Part shown: piece after piece, positions 55,154 through 64,000 of the stretch | How the letters are laid out: the number at the start of each line of letters is the position of its first letter | Position numbering within the stretch: position 1 is the stretch's first letter | Assembly (NCBI RefSeq): GCF_030265065.1 | Contig: NC_080410.1 | Location: 21,682,898 to 21,746,897, forward strand | Source of the DNA: Corythoichthys intestinalis | Taxonomy: Eukaryota; Chordata; Actinopteri; Syngnathiformes; Syngnathidae | Reading direction: 5' to 3' | DNA length: 64,000 bases | Translations under genes and position numbers: made by a program | Notes under the pieces: model-generated | Databases searched by the model: none | What the model saw: the letters and a program-made list of their open reading frames with translations, nothing else | Told to the model about the DNA's origin: nothing

Positions 55154-56920
55154 CAAGTATTAGACCACTAGAAGGAGGAACTGATCATTACAAAAAGAAG
55201 ACACCTGTATATTTAGCAGCTATTGTAAATGTGCAAAGTTTTGCTGCTGTCTATTATGCTTACTGTGTGTCTCTCTCGCTGGTTATTGCACATACAACAC
55301 TTGTTTGATCAATTAAATCAACACATAGGTGGATTGAAGGTACCAGCTTCCCCAATACAAGAAGATGCAATGTGCATTTTCACCCTCACCTGTGTAGACC
55401 TGTAAGAAGGAATTTTGCCCAGTCACTGCATTAGCACTTAGAGCCTGGCTGTTTCCTGTCTGTGAAAGTAGTGACTCAATTTTCTCTCTAAATGTCACTG
55501 CTTGATTGAAAAATCATTGAACCCACTGTGCTGTGTGTGTCTGGAAAGTTAACGTGATAAAGAAAACCAGCAATGTGTATAACTGGACCTTGAGCTATCA
55601 ATGTTTGCCATTGTTTTTGTTTTTTAACAAGAAAGTCAAATTTGGGGGGGATTGTTAGTGTGTTTTATGCATGTGTGTGTGTCTGCTGTGTATTCTCTAG
55701 TGTGTTTGAAAATGGAGCTGTGTAGGTCTGATTGTGTGCTTGAAGGTCATTCTGAGGACATTTCATTTTAACGTGGGAGACATGTTCAATTTTGCTGCCT
55801 GTAAAGAGACATTTGGGGTGTTTTCTAGGAGTGCCTGTCACAGCTGCTACACACCTGTGCAGATAAAACCACAGCTGTGGACTAAGGACTCCCATGTGAT
55901 GCTGCAAAAATATTCAGTGTGTCACATATTTATGTTTCAAGTGCTTCATCCCTATATTAATTTTACAAATTATTGTTCATGTTCACTCATTTTCCTTTGA
56001 AAAATAATTTTGACCACCTATTTCAAGATAGTTCTCTTTGTGCCAAGCCTGGTTTGTTTTATTCTTGTCTAAAGTTATGTGTCTGTGCCTGAGAAAGTAC
56101 AGGTAATACATGCCACTGTTGAATTTTCCATTACTTTTGAGTTTTGCTGTCACAAAGTGAACCTATTGTGCAGTGTGTGGTGCTGTGAAGTCACACATTT
56201 TAGACAAACCTTGTAGGAATTATGGATTTTTTTTTGTGTGATTATATGTTCTGTTATCGATCCTCGTGTTATGTCTGAAGAGTTATCGACACACAGGCTA
56301 AGATCTAGCGTCTTTGCACATACTGTCTCACACCTTACATTAAGTCTGACACAATTCTCTTGAAATCATTTTCATCTTTGAAGTATTGTGTGTTAAATTG
56401 TGAGTTGCAGGTGTCACATTTCAAATTAACGTCACATCCCTGCAGTTTTGATGTGTGTGGTGATGATTAATCCACTCTGTCCTCCACTATATCAATGCAT
56501 TCCTGCTAATGGCTTTGTTTTGCTTCATAAACTAAATTTTGTAAACACTGTCACGGTTGGTTGATACACATATTCTTGTGTCGGAATTTACTTTTTACTC
56601 ACCATAATGTAGGCCTTCTTGTTTCTATCACTTTTATTATTTCTAGGGAGTCCAAATCTAAACCACAACTAATTACATATCATAACAGTCTTCAGCTGAT
56701 ACAAAATACAGTATTTCATTGTTAGTATAATGTTTAGTCTTTTTTTAAAGTGCATTGTTTCTTATAAACAATATAAAGTGAGTAAACTAAACATGTTCAG
56801 TGGCAGTGTTTAATGGATTTGGTCTACTGTAAGTATGACTGTGCCTTTGGAGGTGGTAGAATGCAATTCAGATGTTTAATTTTAAATATATAAATTAAAG
56901 ACTTTTTAAAATTTCATTTC
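55154..56920 (+). other. rfx1: rfx1 3' UTR
   Basis: Unique-looking T-rich sequence after the stop, with an ATTAAA at 56894-56899 as the most likely poly(A) signal. Length about 1.75 kb would fit a long RFX 3' UTR. No repeats are recognised inside, unlike the sequence beyond 57.4 kb. Confidence 0.45.
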
Positions 56921-57589
56921 TTCATTCATTTGACCTAAAGTCCACTTTCTGAATTTGCCTAGAATTTGCTAATCTAGCAGACGACCTTACCGGATTCATC
57001 GTGCAATACAGACTTGTGAAATATTCCTGTGGTGGATATATTGAAGTCTGTCTGGCGTGCCAGGTTAGTAAATTCAATACCAATTCTTCAGTACTACTCA
57101 ATATTCTCAGAAATGTGTCAGATTTGCAGGGGCAACTTCCTGTGTTACTTCATTCTGCAGCAATGACACCGATACAATGCAACAAACCACAAATTGGAAA
57201 TATACGCGCTTATATAAAGCACCAACCCAACAGTAAAAGTTGATGCAATTGTCTTTGGGGAAATTACAAATGATGTGTTAAAGAAAAGGCTAAACGCACA
57301 GAAAAGTTGACTATGACTGAAAAGTACCATTTGGTTCAATGTATTTCTATCGTGATCAATAAAGACCATAATACCAGACCGTAATTACATTAAAAACCAA
57401 ATTTACTATTAAAAAAAAAAACTATAAATGCAAATAAAAAGCTAATAAACTAACCCTGCAAGCAGGACTGAACGGGTTTGGTGCAACTCGGATGTCACGC
57501 AAAGTCGGACGGCATGCAGGTCGGGGTGGTGGCAGGTCCTCCCCCTCTAATCATCTAATGAGAACCTAACTTGCATGAAACTGGGCTCA
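56921..57589. other. Spacer before the repeat block
   Basis: No gene is seen. It holds an AATAAA at about 57357-57362 and a GC-richer stretch at 57470-57550 leading into the repeat block. Confidence 0.3.
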
Positions 57590-58037
57590 ATCCAAAATAA
57601 CTGATTTCCTGTTGGGTTTGGAATATGGGTGCATGAGACTTTTTGGAGCAGTTTTGTATAAGGTACCGACTCCCGAATTTCATGGCTCTACGTTGAAAAA
57701 ACTTAATAGGAGAGACTTTTATATTTCAATGATGCCGTATTCAAGCTGGGATACCTCACATGCATGCCAGATATGAAAAACATTGTACCTTGTATCATGA
57801 ATGTATTAGTCATTTACTGAATTGGCGTGTTGCCAAAAAAACGCCCAAATTTGGTACCCTGCCCAGGTCAGGCCCGTGAATGAAAACTCACCATTTTGAT
57901 AACGTAACATCTCATATGTCTCATGAACAGTCTCAGCAATTTGAGGATGTTCCAACTAGAGATGATGCCGATCGATCGGGTCCGATCACGTTATTTTCAA
58001 AGTATCGGAATCGGCAAAAAAATATCGGCCATGCCTT

Positions 58038-58042
<5 letters not shown>

Positions 58043-58093
<51 letters not shown>
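58043..58093. repeat. (AT)n microsatellite
   Basis: About 50 bases of alternating A and T with one G interruption near 58082. It lies inside element H. Confidence 0.95.
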
Positions 58094-58253
58094 TGTTTTT
58101 TTTAAATTAAATCGTTTTCTAATTGTATTTAACGTTACAGAAATAATATGTTACACTCACCCAGAGTCTTTAGTTTAGACTTAAGGTAGGGTTATCAAAT
58201 TTATCCCAATAACGGGAGTAATTAATTTTTTAAAAAATGTATCACGTTAAAAT

Positions 58254-59081
58254 TAGGGCTGTCAAACGATTAAAATTTTTAATCGAGTTAATTACAGCTT
58301 AAAAATTAATTAATCGTAATTAATCACAATTCAAACCATCTATAAAATATGACATATTTTTCTGTAAATGATATATATATTCTGTAAAATACATTTTTGG
58401 AATGGAAAGATAAGACACAAGATGGATATATACATTCAACATACGGTACATAAGGACTGTAGTGGGCATTTCACTCTACTGTCATTTAAATCTGTCTATG
58501 CTGTCCTCACTCCGAAGCGTCTACTTTTTCCAAAGCTAGACAGCTAGTGAACGACGCCTTAATAATCAGACTTCTTCCTTTTTCATTTGATTTATTAATA
58601 AAATGGCCTCAAACCATTGTCCTCTTTAGACCGTCGTAAAACTACAAAAAAAAGTACACAAGCATTGCATTAGCAACAACGTTAGCTTAGCACGCTATAC
58701 AGGTTCACTAAACATAAACAAAAAGCGTCTCATAACAAAAAATATAGCATTTCGCTTACTAACATAATATGTACATTCTTTACAACAACCATACTTACGG
58801 ACAAATCTTGTCCAAGGATCATATAAGCACAACATTACAACGTAGGCGTCAACCCGAGACGTCGTGCAGCCATATTGAACTGGCAAGAAAACAATAAACC
58901 ATGTCGCAAAGCGACCACAAGAGTTCGCTGTTAGACAGCACAAAAAGCCTTGCTGTAAAACTTACCAAAAGGCAGAATACTGTCTGAGCGGGACATGTGC
59001 GTTAATTGTGTCAAATATTTTAACGTGATTAATTACAAAAATTAATTACCGCCTGTTAACGCGATAATTTTGACAGCCCTA
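58254..59081. mobile_element. hAT non-autonomous element H2
   Basis: Ends TAGGGCTGTCAAACGATTAA and GATAATTTTGACAGCCCTA, with a perfect 8-bp duplication GTTAAAAT (58246-58253, 59082-59089). Subterminal TTAATCGAGTTAATTA and TAACGTGATTAATTAC repeats. Length 828 bp, nested in H. Confidence 0.9.
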
Positions 59082-60828
59082 GTTAAAATATTTAACGGAA
59101 TTAATGCATGCGCTGCACGACCCACTCACACATTGTCGTGCTCAATCTGTAATGGTGCCGTTTTACCTATATAGAGAAGTAAAAGGTAGCGTAAAATTAG
59201 TAGAGTGAATATGGCAGCCTTTGGAGCCTGTTTTTAATTGGCTAAAATCTTATAATCCCTCTCCCTACCATAAGAAATATCATGGGAGGCAATGTAGGGA
59301 AGCAAGGTAGCACTTGATCTTTTTCTTATCACCTTGTGTTATTTGCCAACACAGAGAAGATATATAAATTGGTAGCACTACGCACAGTCATGGTTCAACT
59401 TCCCATCATGCATTTGGCCATGGCCACAGTATCATTTACTGAAAGCTCAACAAATACACTAGATGGCAATATTTAGTCACAATATACAAAGTCACAAGTC
59501 TTTCTATCCGTGGATCCCTCTCACAGAAAGAATGTTAATAATGTAAATGCCATCTTGAGGATTTATTGTCATAATAAACAAATACAGTACTTATGTACTG
59601 TATGTTGAATGTATATATTCGTCCGAGTTTTATTCATTTTTTTCTTAATGCATTGCCAAAATGTATATGATCGGGAAAAATTATCGGGAATGATTGGAAT
59701 TGAATCGGGAAATATTGGGATCGGCAGATACTCAAACTAAAACGATCGGGATCGGATCGGGAGCAAAAAAACATGATCGGAACTACCCTAGTTCCAACTA
59801 GCATGTTTAGGCCTTCAAATTGGCCATTTTGAGACAAAATGCCAAGGGTCTTTTCACTTTCCTGTTTGGACACTGCTGTTTCAACGAAAAATTAATATTT
59901 TTCATCAGATACCTGAACACATGTCTTAAGGCTCCCCTGATGCAGGTTTGGGGTCAATTGATTACTTTGCCGAGGAGGAGGAGCCTTTCTCGCAAAAAAG
60001 AACCTTTCCTGTTCCCAGCAGGGGGGCGGCAGGCCTAATGGGTAATATTTCAGTGCAGTTGTGTTCAGGCTCGGATATCTCACATGCATGCCAGATCTGA
60101 AAAAGATTGCACCTTGTATCAGGAAGTTATTAGTCATTTACTGAATTTGGCGCGTTGCCAAAAAAACGCCCGACTGTGGTACCGCACCAAGGTCAGGCCC
60201 GTGAATGAAAACTCACCATTTTGATAACTTAACATCTCATATGTCTCATTAACACTCTCAGCAATTTTGAAGGAAATCTAACTAACTGCCTAGGCACAAT
60301 GGCCTGAAACACACACGTTGTTTATCGACAAAAATGGCATGTTTTTTAACATTCAATCCAAAATACCTGATTTCCTGTTGGGTTTGGAATATGGGTGCAA
60401 GAGACTTTTCGAAGCAGTTTAGCAGCAACGTATCGACTCCCCAAATTTCATCCCCCTACGTTGAGAAACATTAAAGGAGAGGCCTTTTTAAAAATTCAAG
60501 AGGGCGCCACTGAGCCATTTTATTACATTTTTCCGCAACGTTGCTAAATTATCAAAATTTCCGCGAGTATGTGCAAATTTTGGTGAGTTTTCGAGCATGT
60601 TCAGGCCTCCAAATTGGCCATTTTCATTTGCCCTGGAAAAAAAAAAAAAAATCCTTTGCATTACAATAGGGCCTTCGCAAGGCCTAGTGCTCGGGCCCTA
60701 ATAATTTCCAGTACAGTACAGTACAATACACAGAATAGTACAGTGATCTCCCTATGTGACCTTTGTACAGCTGTGTCTTCACTGCCAGTAAGTGTCGCTG
60801 TTATTTTAGCAATGTACTAAAAGCCGAC

Positions 60829-60950
60829 CGCCATTTTTAGTTTGGTCAAGCGACAGTTAACAATGACGGAATTGTGCTCTCTCTGCTGATTGGAGGATAT
60901 CGTCGACGCAAAGGGTCACGTATATTTGGCGCTCTACTACTCTGGCGCGT
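60829..60950 (+). promoter_or_regulatory. atad5: atad5 promoter with E2F-like and YY1-like sites
   Basis: ACCGCCATTTTTAG (60827-60840) is a YY1-type motif in reverse. TTTGGCGC (60925-60932) matches the E2F consensus TTTSGCGC, and TGGCGCG follows at 60943-60949. They precede the presumed 5' UTR exon. Two E2F-type sites suit a gene that acts on PCNA in S phase. Confidence 0.45.
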
Positions 60951-61079
60951 TTTTTGGAACACTGGTCAGGGAATGATGTGTTTTTGACTTAAAAGCTTTG
61001 TCTTTTTAGAAAAGACAAATTTAGCACTTACACTTCGCCATCCTACTTCCGAGATCAAAACAAGCAGGATGTGCTGACA

Positions 61080-61267
61080 TGTTTAAGAAAATTATGAGCG
61101 GCAAAGTTGGAGGTATTTGAATCCAGCGTTGCTAGCTGGCTGTTTACCAGCGTACATTGGAGTTAATGTAAGCAACAAACAAATGTCGGTCTCTGGTTGT
61201 GGACGTCGAGACAGGACTGTAAACTGGAAACGAGGTCGGAATAAATTCTGAAGCAATAGCGTTTTCG
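61080..61267 (+). other. atad5: Non-coding first exon of atad5
   Basis: The segment ends in a strong donor GCGTTTTCG|GTAAGT at 61267-61268. The coding exon at 61641-61704 begins after an acceptor TTTTCCCTCAG (61640). The 5' limit of the exon is a guess. Confidence 0.45.
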
Positions 61268-61653
61268 GTAAGTACTATGCCGATAATATTTTAGTACTTT
61301 AGCTTGGACAAGCACCTCAAGTGTTAACCTGCAAAGTTATATGTTTGAAACGATGTTCTTTCTTCTGTTCTGTGTATAGTTGTCTTCCAGCTGCCTCTCA
61401 TTTGTCAATAATTACGTTAAATAATTTATTATTTTACTTTTACTATTAATATTCAACCCCCCCCCCCCGTTCAAATTACTGCTGTTGTGGGCAGTCTCCC
61501 TTGTATGACAGTGTCCTCTGTCACTGAAGGTTGACACTGAATAGCTATATACTTGCTTAAAAATGTCATTTGTGTCAAACTGTCTGAAAGTGGAAGGAAT
61601 TTTGTTGTTGTCTTATTATAATTTTTACCTTTTCCCTCAGGTCCCTATAAAAT

Positions 61654-63609
61654 ATGGCTGGTGTTGTGGCAATGGCATCTACTATAGAAGACTTTGACAC
61701 ACAGGTATTTTCACATTCAAGCAACATATTGAATGTAAAACTATTACTGGTATACTGTCACATATATGAATAACCTTTTCACTCTTTTTGTTTACAGCCT
61801 TGCAAGAAATCTAGCAAAGATGGTGGCAGTCCTGTTGTCAAGACAATCACCAGCTACTTCTCTCCTATAGCAAAAGCTGTGGAGAAACCGTTCTCCCCTC
61901 CTCGCTCCAGTAACATCATGGACTATTTTAACCGGGGTCCTTTGAACTCCAAAGTGAAGACCAGCCCATTAGAACACCCTAAAGAGACTGGTCAGAGCTC
62001 TGCAGAAAGAGACATTAACCCTGACGTAGCAGTGAAGCAACCAACTCTCAAACGGAGGAGAACAGCACCTAAATCTTCTAAGAAACGTCTGGATCTTAAC
62101 ATTGACGTCTCGGGTGACAAGGATAGCGGCCTTGTTGTCGAAGGAGCATATGGAAATACAAAGTTGGCGACAGGTTCCCAAAATATTAGTGCTGTTTTTG
62201 GCAGTGATTCCGCTGCTTTGCTAGCCCAGATTAGTGCAGATCCTTTTATCTCTAATCAATTAATAGAGCGTAGCAATATTCAGCCTGTTGAACAAACTCA
62301 AAAAGATGAACCTTGCAAAGGTGGTTCTAAATGTGGGAACGATACCTCATCTGAACTAGATTTATCAACAAGTAGTTTCTCATCTCCAGTTACACCTGTA
62401 AAGGACAAAGTGAAAGCAGTCAAGAAAAAAGTTGCACGCAATTCACGGGTGAATAAACAAAAGGAGGAAAACAATCCTGAATCTGAGCAGAAATGTGTGG
62501 AAAATATCAGAAGAGAAGCCAATGTGAATGAAGGCTCTGAATTGAAGAGCAACACGGTCAGGATTTCCTTTGAGGATTTTTTGCGCAGTCAGAGTAAGGA
62601 AGAAAAGAGTATTGTGCAGTGTGACGGCACCAAGATTGCTCAAGACACTAACAAAATGGACACTCACCAATTTGACACTTCGACATCTAATGGAAATGTT
62701 GCATCAACAGAGCTCGCGGTCCAAATCTCCCCTCGAACCATCACCATTCAGGCTCAAATGCACACTATCTCACCAAACCAGGAAGCAAAAAAACCTGAGG
62801 GAAGGAGAGCTTTACTAAACAACAGGAGAAAAGGTGCAAGAAGCGCAGCAAAAAAAGTGCCGTATTCACACACAGAGCCTGTAACGACCAAGTGGAAATC
62901 CAATGTGGTTCTTGAAGAGGAAGAACTTGACCTGGCTGTGCTTGAGAGTGAATCCACACCCAAGTGTCCTGACATAGAGAGGAGACAGTTCATGGCGGCC
63001 TTCAAACAACCTGGCCTGGATGGATCTAAGGCAAAGATGGGCAAAAATCAGGCCAAACGTAAGCAATCTGTAGAGATTGATGTAGAAGAAAATGACCTGC
63101 AGGAAAATAAAATTGTAACAAAAGCAAAATCACAGAGAAAATGCAGAAAGGCAGCAAATACAGTCACCGCCTCATCTAAGTCACCGGTTGTAGCCTCGCC
63201 TGTTCATTCTGATGACATCCGAGAGCAGCCGAACGCTTCCTTAAATCCCTCCAACACAGCTTTGAGAAGGTCCAGAAGAGAGGCTGTCTTTAGACAAACC
63301 CCCAAAGTTTCTGAAACATCACCTGTCAGGAACAGACGGAATCTGGATTGCAATAATGATTCTGCAAAAACCTCTGTTAAGTTATCACACCGTAAAATAC
63401 GCAAGTCAAAATATGGAGTGTACAAAGCAAAGATAGTCTGTCCACCTGATGAGAAAGAGAGTCCCATCAGGTAATGCATAGATAGTGTTAAGAGTTAGTA
63501 TTGATGAAGCTGTTCAATGAATTCGCCATTGTGTTCCATCAGGATAAAATTGAGAAGAGTTCATCAAAATGTATCTGAAGGGGGCAAAAATTCTTCTTTG
63601 GCTTCTAAT
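61654..63609 (+). CDS. atad5: ATAD5 (Elg1-type PCNA unloader), N-terminal part
   Basis: Large subunit of the alternative RFC that removes PCNA from DNA and, through its N-terminus, brings USP1-UAF1 to ubiquitinated PCNA. Exons 61654-61704, 61798-63470 and 63543-63609 are joined in frame, about 597 codons; the AAA+ core lies beyond the window. Starts MAGVVAMASTIEDFDTQPCK, then TITSYFSPIAKAVEKPFSPP and SSNIMDYFNRG, which match human ATAD5 in the same order. Further matches: RISFEDFLRSQSKEEKS, TITIQAQMHTISP, SNVVLEEEELDLAVLES and DIERRQFMAAFKQP. The exon junction SPIR|IKLRRVH equals the human border SPIRMKF. Exon 2 is one very large exon (1673 nt), Lys- and Ser-rich and disordered, as in mammals. 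Confidence 0.92.
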
Positions 63610-63651
63610 GTAAGTAAGGTCATATACGGTAGTCGTGTAATTATTCATCTA

Positions 63652-64000
63652 CACTGCTCAAAAAAATAAAGGGAACACTAATGTAACACATTGTAGATAT
63701 AAATGAATGAAATATTTTTATTAAATAATTTGTTTTTTCCATAGTTGAATGTGCTGACAACAAAATCACACAAGAATTATCAATGAAAATCAAACGTATT
63801 CACCCATGGAGGTCTAGATTGTGAGTTATACTCAAAATGAAAGTGGAAAAAAACACTACAGGATTATTCAACTTTCATGTAAACAAGTCAAAATGAGGCA
63901 CAGTAGTGTGTGTGGCCTCCAAGTGCCTGAATGACCTCCCTACAACACCTGGGCAGGTTGCTAATGAGACGACAGAGGGTGTCCTAGGGAATGTCCTCCT
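63652..64000 (-). mobile_element. IS630/Tc1-type transposon, left end only
   Basis: After TA at 63650 the sequence starts CACTGCTCAAAAAAATAAAG, followed by GGAACAC, a terminus common in fish Tc1/mariner-type elements. From about 63900 the strand holds GTGGCCTCCAAGTGCCTGAA and GACCTCCCTACAACACCTGG. This is the reverse of the transposase gene 3' part (its C-terminus) in that family. The element continues past the window, in atad5 intron 3. Confidence 0.7.

Larger units (their letters stand above)
57957..59790. mobile_element. hAT element H with nested element H2
   Basis: Ends TAGAGATGATGCCGATCGAT and GATCGGAACTACCCTA, with a perfect 8-bp duplication GTTCCAAC (57949-57956, 59791-59798). Subterminal GGTCCGATCACG and CGATCGGGATCGGATCGGG repeats. 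No coding content. It contains the (AT)n tract at 58043-58093 and element H2. Confidence 0.88.
57590..60704. repeat. Unclassified fish repeat with internal duplications, split by element H
   Basis: Two segments occur twice: 'ctgatttcctgttgggtttg' with GGAATATGGGTGCA (57600 and 60368), and 'cacatgcatgccagat' through 'cgtgaatgaaaactcaccat' to 'tctcatatgtctcat' (57757-57925 and 60079-60250). A third, CATGTT-AGGCC-TC-AAATTGGCC, is at 59803 and 60596. The right end is GCCTAGTGCTCGGGCCCTA (60684-60702). It is an abundant type in fish genomes, but I do not know its class. Element H (57957-59790) has inserted into the first unit. Confidence 0.55.

Noticed and set aside
61969-63479. Several minus-strand frames over the atad5 exon
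   Set aside because: Shadows of the long atad5 exon 2, which matches a known protein in the plus strand.

Overview
The window is nuclear DNA from a teleost fish. It has spliced vertebrate genes with GT-AG introns, an intron packed with fish hAT and Tc1/mariner transposons, and C/D-box snoRNAs inside a transportin gene. Five protein-coding genes can be read: tnpo2 (transportin 2, minus, complete, 23 coding exons), an il27ra-type cytokine receptor (minus, complete, 14 exons), rln3 (relaxin 3, minus, 2 exons), rfx1 (plus, complete coding region, 17 exons) and the 5' part of atad5 (plus, runs off the right edge). The order and orientation il27ra-rln3-rfx1 equals human 19p13.12 (RFX1-RLN3-IL27RA). 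TNPO2 lies close by on the same human arm, while ATAD5 is on human chromosome 17.

Layout. 1-22.7 kb: tnpo2, read right to left, with a TCTCGCGAGA-type promoter near 22.7 kb. Its introns carry six C/D-box snoRNA candidates, and a seventh lies in the 3' UTR. Two candidates look like SNORD41 and four form a second family with a guide against 28S rRNA. The 10.5-kb intron 10 is a stack of nested DNA transposons. 22.7-25.3 kb: a 5'-truncated LINE and a hAT MITE. 25.3-32.0 kb: il27ra. 33.8-34.8 kb: a hAT element. 35.1-36.1 kb: rln3 with TATA box and poly(A) signal. 37.0-39.2 kb: a dead Tc1 copy and a long foldback Tc1 element. 39.6-40.7 kb: a CTCF-like site, a cluster of X-box (RFX-binding) half-sites and a GC-rich stretch that I read as the rfx1 promoter. 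40.9-45.7 kb: hAT elements in the presumed first intron of rfx1. 46.4-55.2 kb: rfx1 coding exons, with a 1571-bp Tc1 transposon between two exons of the DNA-binding region. 57.5-60.7 kb: an unclassified repeat interrupted by nested hAT elements. 60.8 kb to end: atad5 promoter with E2F-like sites and its first three coding exons, then the start of an IS630/Tc1-type element.

The host genes do not form one pathway. tnpo2 is nuclear import, il27ra is cytokine signalling, rln3 is a neuropeptide, rfx1 is a winged-helix transcription factor, and atad5 unloads PCNA. Linked regulatory ideas are the X-box cluster ahead of rfx1 (autoregulation is known for mammalian RFX1) and tnpo2 acting as a snoRNA host. 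Exon joins were worked out by eye from splice sites, reading phase and remembered protein families. The tnpo2, il27ra, rln3 and rfx1 exon sums all close in frame (889, 706, 144 and 908 codons). I recognised no LTR retrovirus, Polinton or toxin fossil. All mobile elements named are DNA transposons or a LINE.
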